Below, piece after piece: positions 33,537 to 40,562 of a DNA stretch of 64,000 nucleotides (position 1 is its first letter; every line of letters begins with the position of its first letter). The notes below the pieces were generated by a model that was not told where the DNA came from, made no database searches, and saw nothing but the letters and a program-made list of their open reading frames with translations. Both the position numbers and the translations under genes were made by a program. The stretch is from Simonsiella muelleri ATCC 29453 (GTDB lineage: Bacteria; Pseudomonadota; Gammaproteobacteria; Burkholderiales; Neisseriaceae). Location: the NCBI RefSeq assembly GCF_002951835.1, contig NZ_CP019448.1, forward strand, positions 1,054,001-1,118,000, given 5' to 3'.

Positions 33537-33983
33537 ATGAAAGCCATTGGCGAAATTCTCCCCGTTTCTCATATTGTTTTGGATTTGGACGTGAGCAGCA
33601 AAAAGCGTCTATTTGAAGAAGTGGGTAAATTATTGGAAACCGATAGCGGTTTATCGCAATCTGATGTTTTTGATTGTCTTTTTGCGCGTGAAAAACTGGG
33701 TTCAACGGGTTTGGGGCATGGTGTGGCGATTCCACATGGTCGTCATGCGAATGTGTCTCATATTACAGCCGCGTTTGTTCGTACCGCCGAAGCGATTGAT
33801 TTTGATGCACCCGATAATCAACCTGTTTCATTGATTTTCGTTTTACTTGTTCCTGAGCAGGCGACAGGTGAGCATTTGGAAATTTTGTCGTATTTGGCGA
33901 GTCAATTTTCGGATAAAAATGTCCGCGAATTGTTACAAAAATGCACTGATGCGGCGGAAGTTACGAAAATTTTATCATTTTAA
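33537..33983 (+). CDS. ptsN: Nitrogen-type PTS enzyme IIA
   Basis: A 148-aa EIIA-Ntr-like protein. Phosphorylatable His lies in GHGVAIPHGRHANV (about 59-72; PHGR motif), and the C-terminal TGEHLEILSYLASQF is conserved. It receives phosphate from HPr/EI-type donors and regulates other proteins rather than transporting sugar. The neighbour hprK (HPr kinase) 65 bp downstream completes a regulatory PTS module, as in Neisseria. A TTG start three codons upstream is possible; ATG 33537 is preferred. Confidence 0.93.
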   Translation: MKAIGEILPVSHIVLDLDVSSKKRLFEEVGKLLETDSGLSQSDVFDCLFAREKLGSTGLGHGVAIPHGRHANVSHITAAFVRTAEAIDFDAPDNQPVSLIFVLLVPEQATGEHLEILSYLASQFSDKNVRELLQKCTDAAEVTKILSF

Positions 33984-34003
33984 TTCTTTATTTTGTTAAT
34001 GTT

Positions 34004-34032
34004 ATCCTTTCAGGCAGCCTGAAAGGATTTTT
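34004..34032 (+). terminator. Single-DUS attenuator-like palindrome between ptsN and hprK
   Basis: ATCCTTTCAGGC-A-GCCTGAAAGGAT followed by TTTTTA is a perfect 12-1-12 palindrome built around one DUS, sitting within the ptsN-hprK operon. It could terminate part of the transcripts before hprK. Confidence 0.5.
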
Positions 34033-34048
34033 ATTTGGAAAAAACACC

Positions 34049-35020
34049 ATGCCCAGCATTACCGTTCGTCAACTTTATCAAGACAATCAAGCCAAATTGC
34101 AAATGAATTGGACCGCAGGCACCGCAGGCAGTGACAATCGCATCACGGTGGAAGTGGATAAACACGCGTTAGCATTGGTTGGGCATTTGAATTTTATTCA
34201 TCACAATCAAATTCAGGTGTTGGGTGTGGCGGAAGTAGAATATTTGCAGAAATTGGAGCAGCCTGAAAACAGCTCGAATTTAGATGAATTGTTTAATTTT
34301 CCAATGGCTTTGGTGATTGTTGCTAATGATTTACCTGTACCCAATACATTGCGAGATTATTGCCACACACACAACACGCCGCTGCTGACATCTAAATTGG
34401 AAAGCCCTTATTTGATGGATGTGTTACGCATTTATTTGCAACGAATGTTGGCGGTTTCTACGATAAAACACGGTGTTTTTCTTGATGTTTTTGAAATTGG
34501 TGTATTGTTGATGGGGGCATCGGGTTTGGGCAAAAGTGAGTTGGCGTTGGAGTTGATTTCACGTGGACACAGTCTTGTTGCCGATGATGCGGTGGAATTG
34601 CATCGCACTGCGCCTGAAGTATTAGAAGGGCGTTGTCCACCGATGTTGCGTGATTTTTTGGAAGTACGCGGTTTGGGGGTATTGAACATTCGCCATATTT
34701 TTGGTGAAACTTCTATTCGCCCAAAAAAACAACTTAAATTAATCATTAATTTAGTTGCTGCTAACGATGATTACATGAAACAATTAGACAGATTGAGCAT
34801 TCGTACTGAAACTGAATCCATATTAAATGTGAAAATTCGTTCGGTGATGTTGCCAGTGGCGGCAGGGCGCAATTTGGCGGTATTGGTGGAAGCTGCTGTC
34901 CGCAATTACATTTTGCAACTGCGTGGTAAAGACAGCACCAAAGAATTTTTAGATCGCCATCAAGAAGTGATGAAAGCCGAGAGTCTCAATCAAGAAGATA
35001 CGGAAAATGAAAGTGAATAA
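34049..35020 (+). CDS. hprK: HPr kinase/phosphorylase
   Basis: A 323-aa enzyme that phosphorylates HPr on Ser46 and reverses this. The N-terminal domain covers about 1-130. The P-loop is GASGLGKSELALELI (about 154-168), followed by SLVADDAVELHR (about 173-184; catalytic Asp) and the HprK signature LEVRGLGVLNIRHIFG (about 205-220). The gene order ptsN-hprK is that of Neisseria, where the next gene is usually rapZ; here it is a GbsR regulator instead. Confidence 0.95.
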   Translation: MPSITVRQLYQDNQAKLQMNWTAGTAGSDNRITVEVDKHALALVGHLNFIHHNQIQVLGVAEVEYLQKLEQPENSSNLDELFNFPMALVIVANDLPVPNTLRDYCHTHNTPLLTSKLESPYLMDVLRIYLQRMLAVSTIKHGVFLDVFEIGVLLMGASGLGKSELALELISRGHSLVADDAVELHRTAPEVLEGRCPPMLRDFLEVRGLGVLNIRHIFGETSIRPKKQLKLIINLVAANDDYMKQLDRLSIRTETESILNVKIRSVMLPVAAGRNLAVLVEAAVRNYILQLRGKDSTKEFLDRHQEVMKAESLNQEDTENESE

Positions 35021-35096
35021 GTTTTGAAATTTCTGTATTGACAGAAATAATGACCGAGATTATACTTTCAGGCAGCTTGAAAACGAAAGTATTCTA

Positions 35097-35615
35097 ATGA
35101 AACTCAATCCTACTACTGAAAAATTTATTTTGCATTGGGGTGAAATGGGTACAAAATGGGGTGTCAACCGTACTGTTTCCCAAATCCATGCGCTGTTGTA
35201 TATTATGGGTAAGCCCATGAATGCAGATGAAATTTGTGAGACGTTAAATGTGGCGCGTTCCAATGTTTCCAATAGTTTGAAAGAGTTGCAGAATTTGCAA
35301 TTGGTGCAAATCACTCATATTTTGGGTGATAGGCGCGATTATTTCACCACGTCTGATGATGTGTGGGTATTATTTCGCGTGATTGTGGAACAACGCCAAC
35401 GCCGCGAAATTGAACCAACATTGCAATTTTTGCATCAGCTGATGCAAGAACCTGAATTTGCTAATGAAAATGAAGCTGTCAAAAAACGTATTTCACAAAC
35501 TCATGATTTTATTAATACGCTGACCAGTTGGACCAATGAAATGTTAAAATTATCCACTGCCACCATGACCAAAGTGTTGAAATTGGGGGCGAGTATTCAA
35601 AAGTTATTGCGTTGA
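35097..35615 (+). CDS. GbsR/MarR-type transcriptional regulator
   Basis: A 172-aa regulator. The N-terminus KFILHWGEMGTKWGVNRTVS is the GbsR family hallmark. The winged helix covers about 25-95 (GKPMNADEICETLNVARSNV, SNSLKELQNLQLV, LGDRRDYFT) and a helical C-terminal dimer domain follows. GbsR homologues repress choline or betaine genes in Bacillus; here it probably controls the three downstream genes (35708-37446). It starts just after a degenerate DUS. Confidence 0.85.
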   Translation: MKLNPTTEKFILHWGEMGTKWGVNRTVSQIHALLYIMGKPMNADEICETLNVARSNVSNSLKELQNLQLVQITHILGDRRDYFTTSDDVWVLFRVIVEQRQRREIEPTLQFLHQLMQEPEFANENEAVKKRISQTHDFINTLTSWTNEMLKLSTATMTKVLKLGASIQKLLR

Positions 35616-35707
35616 TTATCAATGTAAAATTTGGTAGTTTGAGTTTTTCAGGCTACCTAAAAATTTAATTTTATATTTCACTTAAAACAGAAATTTCAGT
35701 AATTAAA

Positions 35708-36088
35708 ATGAAATCTAAAAATATTTTAATTTTATCGTTGGTGTTTGTGTGGTTGTGGAGTGGTATACAACCGATTATTTTTGAAACACAATTTTCACTG
35801 AATTTGTTGCAACAAGTTGGCATTCATTCTACGCAAATTCAATGGTTGTTGCTGATTGCGTCTTCTGTGTTGGATTGTGCGTTTGGGGTATTGTGTGTGA
35901 CTAAAATGCGTTTTCAGGCTGCTTTTTGGTTGATTCAGTGGGTTACAGTGTTGATTTACAGCTTGATTTTGGCTTTCAGACTGCCTGAAATGTGGATGCA
36001 TCCGTTTGCACCACTCATCAAAAATGTACCGATTTTAGCTATTTTATATTTTTTGTTTCAACAGAATTATCAGGAAAAATCATCATGA
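35708..36088 (+). CDS. DoxX-like four-helix membrane protein
   Basis: A 126-aa protein with four predicted membrane helices (about 4-22, 46-63, 70-91, 100-118). The pattern VWLWSGIQPIIF ... LLLIASSVLDCAFGV ... WVTVLIYSLILAF fits the DoxX-like family. The third-helix end contains a DUS-encoded FRLPE. Its stop overlaps the ATG of the next gene (ATGA). It belongs with the DUF2269 and NAD-binding genes downstream. Confidence 0.7.
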   Translation: MKSKNILILSLVFVWLWSGIQPIIFETQFSLNLLQQVGIHSTQIQWLLLIASSVLDCAFGVLCVTKMRFQAAFWLIQWVTVLIYSLILAFRLPEMWMHPFAPLIKNVPILAILYFLFQQNYQEKSS

Positions 36089-36567
36089 ATACTTATTTAG
36101 TGATTAAAACATTGCATATTATTTCCGCTACTTTGATGGTAGGAACGGGATTTGGCTCGGCATTTTATTTATTTTGGGCAAATCGTAGCGGTTCGGTTTC
36201 GGCACAATCTGTTGTTTCTAAATGGGTAATTAAAGCGGATTGGTGGTTTACCACGCCTGCGGTCATTTTTCAGCCGTTGTCGGGATTGTGGATGCTACAT
36301 CAGTTGGGTATGCCGTTTAGCTGGGATGGGGCGTGGTTGTGGGTAAAATGGACATTGGCTTTGTACGTGTTGGCAGGAGCGTGCTGGTTGCCTGTGGTGT
36401 GGTTGCAAATCAAAATGGCGAAAACAGCAATGTTGGCGCATCAATCGTGCGCAGACAAGCTGCCCGAAAGTTATCGTAAACAACAGTTTTGGTGGGAATT
36501 ATTGGGTTATCCTGCTTTTTGTGCAACGGTTGTTTTATATTTTCTGATGGTTCTGAAACCAATGTAG
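36085..36567 (+). CDS. DUF2269 family membrane protein
   Basis: A 160-aa protein with four membrane helices. It begins MNTYLVIKTLHIISATLMVG, typical of DUF2269 with a conserved His in helix 1. GFGSAFYLFWA, WWFTTPAVIFQPLSGLWML and a C-terminal YPAFCATVVLYFLMVLKP follow. The overlap with the upstream stop codon indicates co-translation. The function of the family is unknown. Confidence 0.8.
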   Translation: MNTYLVIKTLHIISATLMVGTGFGSAFYLFWANRSGSVSAQSVVSKWVIKADWWFTTPAVIFQPLSGLWMLHQLGMPFSWDGAWLWVKWTLALYVLAGACWLPVVWLQIKMAKTAMLAHQSCADKLPESYRKQQFWWELLGYPAFCATVVLYFLMVLKPM

Positions 36568-36612
36568 TTTTCAGGTTCTTAAATTTCTATTTAAACGAAA
36601 GAAAGAATAATT

Positions 36613-37446
36613 GTGAATATTTTATTATTAGGCGGTTCGGGTTTTGTTGGTGGGCGCGTGGCGGCATTGTTGCGTAAACATGGACACAATGTAATCACGG
36701 CTCATCATCATGAATTGAATTTACTGAATTTGGCTGAAAATCAAGCAAAAGTATTTTTAAATCAAAAAGATGTTGTCGTGAACTGTGTGGGTGTGATGCA
36801 TAAGGATGAGGCAATTTTAGAAACAATCCATCATTACGCGCCCGTTCAATTGGCGCAATGGGCGGCAGAGTGTGGAGTGCAACGTTGGGTGCAGCTTTCG
36901 GCGTTGGGGGCGTGTGAATCGCATTCGGTAGCATTTGTTGGCAGTAAAGGGCGTGGAGACATGGCGTTGTGTGCGAGCGGTTTGCAAGTAGCGATTGCGC
37001 GTCCATCTTTGGTATTTGGGCGTGGTGGGGCGAGTTGTTCTTTATTTCTGAAATTAGCGCAATTACCTGTGATTGGTTTACCAAATGGTGGAAAATTTGA
37101 TTTTCAGCCTGTTCATGTGGACGATGTGGCGCAGGGCTTGGTGGCATTAGTGGAACATTCGCCAGAATATGGCACAGTAATTGATTTTACTGGAAATCAG
37201 CGATTGACTTTTGCGGACTATTTATCAGCAATGCGAGTTCAATTTCATCACGCTAAACCATTAAAAGTGATACCTATTCCAATCGGTATCATTCAGCCAT
37301 TTTTGCCTATTGCCAATGTGTTAAGTAATGGTTTTTTGAGTGCAGATAACATGATTTTGTTACAAGAAGGTTCGTGTGCGGACAATGAGCAATTTGCAAA
37401 ACTGTTGGGTCGGAAACCGTTGGCAGTAAAAGAATTTTATTTGTAA
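36613..37446 (+). CDS. NAD(P)-binding epimerase/NmrA-like protein
   Basis: A 277-aa Rossmann protein with GTG start (RBS GAAAGAA). Dinucleotide motif GGSGFVGGRVAALL (7-20). Then VVVNCVGVMHKDEAI (about 55-69), QLSALGACESHSVAF, KGRGDMALCASGLQVAIARP (about 115-134) and FQPVHVDDVAQGLVALV resemble the NDUFA9/extended SDR group. The catalytic Tyr is replaced (S..K instead of Y..K), so it may bind NAD(P) without classical SDR chemistry. Last gene of the GbsR cluster. Confidence 0.8.
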   Translation: MNILLLGGSGFVGGRVAALLRKHGHNVITAHHHELNLLNLAENQAKVFLNQKDVVVNCVGVMHKDEAILETIHHYAPVQLAQWAAECGVQRWVQLSALGACESHSVAFVGSKGRGDMALCASGLQVAIARPSLVFGRGGASCSLFLKLAQLPVIGLPNGGKFDFQPVHVDDVAQGLVALVEHSPEYGTVIDFTGNQRLTFADYLSAMRVQFHHAKPLKVIPIPIGIIQPFLPIANVLSNGFLSADNMILLQEGSCADNEQFAKLLGRKPLAVKEFYL

Positions 37447-37458
37447 AATGAAATAATT

Positions 37459-37498
37459 AGGCAGCCTGAAAAGTTTAGTTCTGCTTTTCAGGCTGCCT
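37459..37498. terminator. Bidirectional DUS-pair terminator
   Basis: AGGCAGCCTGAAAAG and CTTTTCAGGCTGCCT pair between the convergent NAD-binding protein and nitroreductase genes. Confidence 0.85.
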
Positions 37499-37575
37499 GA
37501 TTTTTCTAAATTAAAAAAAATAAATAAAAATAGGGAAGACAGCCGCGACCGCCGTGTAGATGAAACAACTACAAA

Positions 37576-38181
37576 TTATGCACCAAACACTTTCATGCGT
37601 TCTTCAATTGAAGCAAATGATTTTTCGCCAGCAGGCGCGCCCATGCCACCGAATACCAGTTGTGCGCGTAATGTCCAGTTGGCTGGAATATTCCACGTTT
37701 TTGCTACTTCTGCGTCAATCACGGGGTTGTAATGCTGTAAATTTGCGCCCACAGCGGCTGCGCTCAAGGTTGTCCAAATGGCGTATTGGTTCATGGCGTT
37801 GGCGTGTTCGGCCCAGATAGGAAAATTGGCAGCGTAGGCAGGGAATTGATTTTGCAAACCTTTTATTACTTCTTGGTCTTCAAAAAATAACACGCTGCCT
37901 GCTGCGGCTTTAAACATATTTAATTTATTTTCAGTGGGTTCAAATTTATCGGCTGGTACAATTTTGCGTAATTCGCTGATGGCAATGTCCCACAATTTTT
38001 CGTGTTCTGCGCCAAACAAAACCACCATGCGAGTAGATTGTGAATTAAATGATGAAGGTGTGTGTTTGAGTGCATGTTCAACGATTTGTTTGACTTCATC
38101 TTGGCTGATGGGTAAATCTTTGTTTAAGACGTAGAGTGAACGGCGAGTTTGGGCGATTTCTTGTAAGATTTGGACTGACAT
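37576..38181 (-). CDS. Nitroreductase family oxidoreductase
   Basis: A 201-aa FMN flavoprotein of the fatty-acid-repressed/HBN1-like nitroreductase group. FMN-binding segments: TRRSLYVLNKDLP (about 12-24), PSSFNSQSTRMVVLFG (about 42-57), and AVGANLQHYNPVID (about 138-151). A QLVFGGMGAPAGEK motif is near the end. It probably reduces quinones or nitro compounds with NAD(P)H. The start ATG lies at 38181 with AGGAATTCACAAA upstream. Confidence 0.88.
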   Translation of the reverse strand: MSVQILQEIAQTRRSLYVLNKDLPISQDEVKQIVEHALKHTPSSFNSQSTRMVVLFGAEHEKLWDIAISELRKIVPADKFEPTENKLNMFKAAAGSVLFFEDQEVIKGLQNQFPAYAANFPIWAEHANAMNQYAIWTTLSAAAVGANLQHYNPVIDAEVAKTWNIPANWTLRAQLVFGGMGAPAGEKSFASIEERMKVFGA

Positions 38182-38466
38182 TTTGTGAATTCCTATGTTG
38201 AAAAAAATTTGAATGGACGAATTATAATCAATTTGCTTGATGAAAACAGTGGTATTTTTATTGAAACAGTGTTTCTTTAGAAGAAAGAAAATAGGGTTTT
38301 AACGTATTCAGGCAGCCTGAAAATATCATGCGCCCAATCAACAAATCAACTAAATGATTTGTAGGCAGCGCGTGTTATTTTGTCTCAATGTTAATTTGTT
38401 GGCGAAATTAGCTGCAAAACGCTTATAATATTGCTCGTTTGTAAGCACTTTTGAGAAAGCTGAATC

Positions 38467-39102
38467 ATGAATATTACCGTCATCAATCATCCCTTGGTTA
38501 AACACAAATTAACATTAATGCGCGAAGCCGATTGCAGTACAGGCAAATTCCGCACCTTAACCAAAGAATTAGCCCGATTAATGACTTACGAAGCCACGCG
38601 CGATTTTGATGTGGAAGAATACGAAATTGATGGTTGGTGTGGCACAATCACAGGACAACGCATCAAAGGCAAAACCGTTACGGTTGTACCGATTTTACGT
38701 GCAGGTTTGGGGATGTTGGACGGCGTATTGGATTTGATTCCCAGTGCGAAAATCAGCGTGGTGGGTTTACAGCGTGATGAAACCACATTGCAGCCTGTTT
38801 CTTATTTTGAGAAATTGGTGGACAAAATGGACGAACGTCCCGCGTTGATTCTTGACCCTATGTTGGCGACAGGTGGTTCTATGGTTGCCACAATTAATTT
38901 ATTGAAAAGTAAAGGTTGTCGTAATATCAAAGCGTTGGTATTGGTTGCTGCGCCTGAAGGCGTGAAATTGGTAAACGATGTACACCCCGATGTAACCATT
39001 TATACCGCCGCTTTGGACAGCTATTTAAATGAAGATGGCTACATCATTCCAGGGTTGGGCGATGCGGGCGATAAAATTTTTGGTACAAAACATTGTGCGT
39101 AA
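38467..39102 (+). CDS. upp: Uracil phosphoribosyltransferase
   Basis: A 211-aa pyrimidine salvage enzyme making UMP from uracil and PRPP. Signatures: PLVKHKLTLMREADCSTGKFR (N-terminus), VPILRAGLGMLDGVL (about 76-90), the PRPP loop ALILDPMLATGGSM (about 126-139), and the uracil-binding C-terminus DGYIIPGLGDAGDKIFGT. Monocistronic, or followed by the DUF2322 gene after 49 bp. Confidence 0.97.
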   Translation: MNITVINHPLVKHKLTLMREADCSTGKFRTLTKELARLMTYEATRDFDVEEYEIDGWCGTITGQRIKGKTVTVVPILRAGLGMLDGVLDLIPSAKISVVGLQRDETTLQPVSYFEKLVDKMDERPALILDPMLATGGSMVATINLLKSKGCRNIKALVLVAAPEGVKLVNDVHPDVTIYTAALDSYLNEDGYIIPGLGDAGDKIFGTKHCA

Positions 39103-39151
39103 TTTTTCAGGCAGCGATGGTAAAGAATTATCGTATAAATGAGGTAACAAA

Positions 39152-39466
39152 ATGAATTTTCAAGATTATTTAAATACTTTCCCCAGTATTGACCATTTGA
39201 GTCGTTTAGATGTTTGCGATGAACAAGGCAATGTGATTCACACCATTCCAGCTGTGGCAGGAAAATTGGGTAGCCTGAAATTGTATCACGCGCTCGCCCG
39301 ACAGTTTGATGGCAAATTAAACGCGCAATCTGCCACTCAAGGCATTGAATGGTTCGCCGAACACGTTGCCGATGCCCAAGCCAATTCGGGTAAACATCCA
39401 AATATTGATTTGTTATTGCACGTTCAACAGCAAGGTTTGAATTATCGCCTTGTATCTCATTCTTAA
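39152..39466 (+). CDS. DUF2322 family protein
   Basis: A 104-aa soluble protein beginning MNFQDYLNTFPSIDHLSRLD. The segments NVIHTIPAVAGKLGSLKLYH and DAQANSGKHPNIDLLL match DUF2322 as known in beta-proteobacteria, often beside gshB. Function unknown. It is 20 bp upstream of gshB, so it is probably co-transcribed. Confidence 0.75.
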   Translation: MNFQDYLNTFPSIDHLSRLDVCDEQGNVIHTIPAVAGKLGSLKLYHALARQFDGKLNAQSATQGIEWFAEHVADAQANSGKHPNIDLLLHVQQQGLNYRLVSHS

Positions 39467-39486
39467 TTTTTTCAGGCTGCCTGATT

Positions 39487-40452
39487 ATGAAAATTCTGTT
39501 TATTTCCAATCCAATGGAATCATTCAAAACCTATAAAGATTCCACTTATGTGATGATGCGTGAAGCCGCCAATCGCGAAATTGAACTCTATCATGCGTTG
39601 AGTAATGATGTTTTTGTTCAGCATTATGGTTTAGTGGTGGTCAAAGCTACGCCGTTCAAATTTATAGGTGCAAAACACGACCACGACCACGCATGGTTTG
39701 AATTAGAAAGTTCAGAAATTGAACCACTTACCAAATTTGATGCAGTCATTATGCGAACCGATCCACCGTTTGATTTGCAATATTTGTATACCACGCAATT
39801 GTTGAGTTTGGCGGAACGTCAGGGCGCGAAAGTGTTTAATAGCGGGCAGGCAATGCGTGATTTTAACGAAAAATTAGCCATTTTGAATTTCCCTAAATAT
39901 ACCGCACCCACCACCGTAACCACTTATGCCGATGATGTGCGCGAATTTCTCAGAAGCCATAAAGATATTATTGTTAAACCGCTAGATGGCATGGGGGGGA
40001 TGGGGATTTTCCGTTTACGCGAAAATGATGCCAACACCAACAGTATTTTGGAAATGTTGATGCGAAACGACACGCGTACCATTATGGCGCAAGAATATTT
40101 GCCCGAAATTATGTTGGGTGACAAACGTATTTTGGTGATTAATGGTGACGTTGTGCCATACGCTTTGGCGCGAATCCCCAAGGAAGGTGAAACGCGTGGT
40201 AATTTGGCGGCTGGTGGACGCGGTATTGCGCAAAAATTAAGCAAACGCGACCGCGAAATTGCCGAAGGTCTCGCGCCTGAATTGAAACAGCGTGGGATTT
40301 TATTGGCAGGTCTGGATGTGATTGGTGATTATTTGACCGAAGTAAATGTAACCAGCCCGACTGGTTTCCAAGAGATTATGTCGCAACAATATTTTGATGT
40401 CGCACAAATGTTTATTGATGCGGTGGAAAAAGAAAGCCAAAAGAATAATTGA
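39487..40452 (+). CDS. gshB: Glutathione synthetase
   Basis: A 321-aa ATP-grasp ligase adding glycine to gamma-glutamylcysteine. Substrate-binding N-domain MKILFISNPMESFKTYKDST, VIMRTDPPFDLQYLYTT (about 89-105), the ATP-grasp segment DIIVKPLDGMGGMGIFRL (about 159-176), MAQEYLPEI, and metal-binding LTEVNVTSPTGFQEI near the end. A DUS ends a few bases before the ATG, which lacks a clear Shine-Dalgarno. Terminated by the hairpin at 40530. Confidence 0.97.
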   Translation: MKILFISNPMESFKTYKDSTYVMMREAANREIELYHALSNDVFVQHYGLVVVKATPFKFIGAKHDHDHAWFELESSEIEPLTKFDAVIMRTDPPFDLQYLYTTQLLSLAERQGAKVFNSGQAMRDFNEKLAILNFPKYTAPTTVTTYADDVREFLRSHKDIIVKPLDGMGGMGIFRLRENDANTNSILEMLMRNDTRTIMAQEYLPEIMLGDKRILVINGDVVPYALARIPKEGETRGNLAAGGRGIAQKLSKRDREIAEGLAPELKQRGILLAGLDVIGDYLTEVNVTSPTGFQEIMSQQYFDVAQMFIDAVEKESQKNN

Positions 40453-40529
40453 TGAATATTTGGGCAGCCTGAAGAAAGATTTTCAGGCTGAAGCCTTTAC
40501 AAAAGCGATAGCATCGCATCATGTACAAG

Positions 40530-40562
40530 AAGGGCAGATTTCATATCTGCCCTTATTTTTTT
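40530..40562 (+). terminator. Rho-independent terminator of gshB
   Basis: AAGGGCAGAT / ATCTGCCCTT with a 5-base loop, then ATTTTTTT. A classical terminator not derived from DUS. It ends exactly where the minus-strand acetyltransferase gene ends. Confidence 0.9.

Noticed and set aside
36568..36582. CAGGTTCTTA after the DUF2269 gene as a MITE tip
   Set aside because: Only ten bases match and there is no adjoining arm sequence; it may be chance or a DUS remnant.
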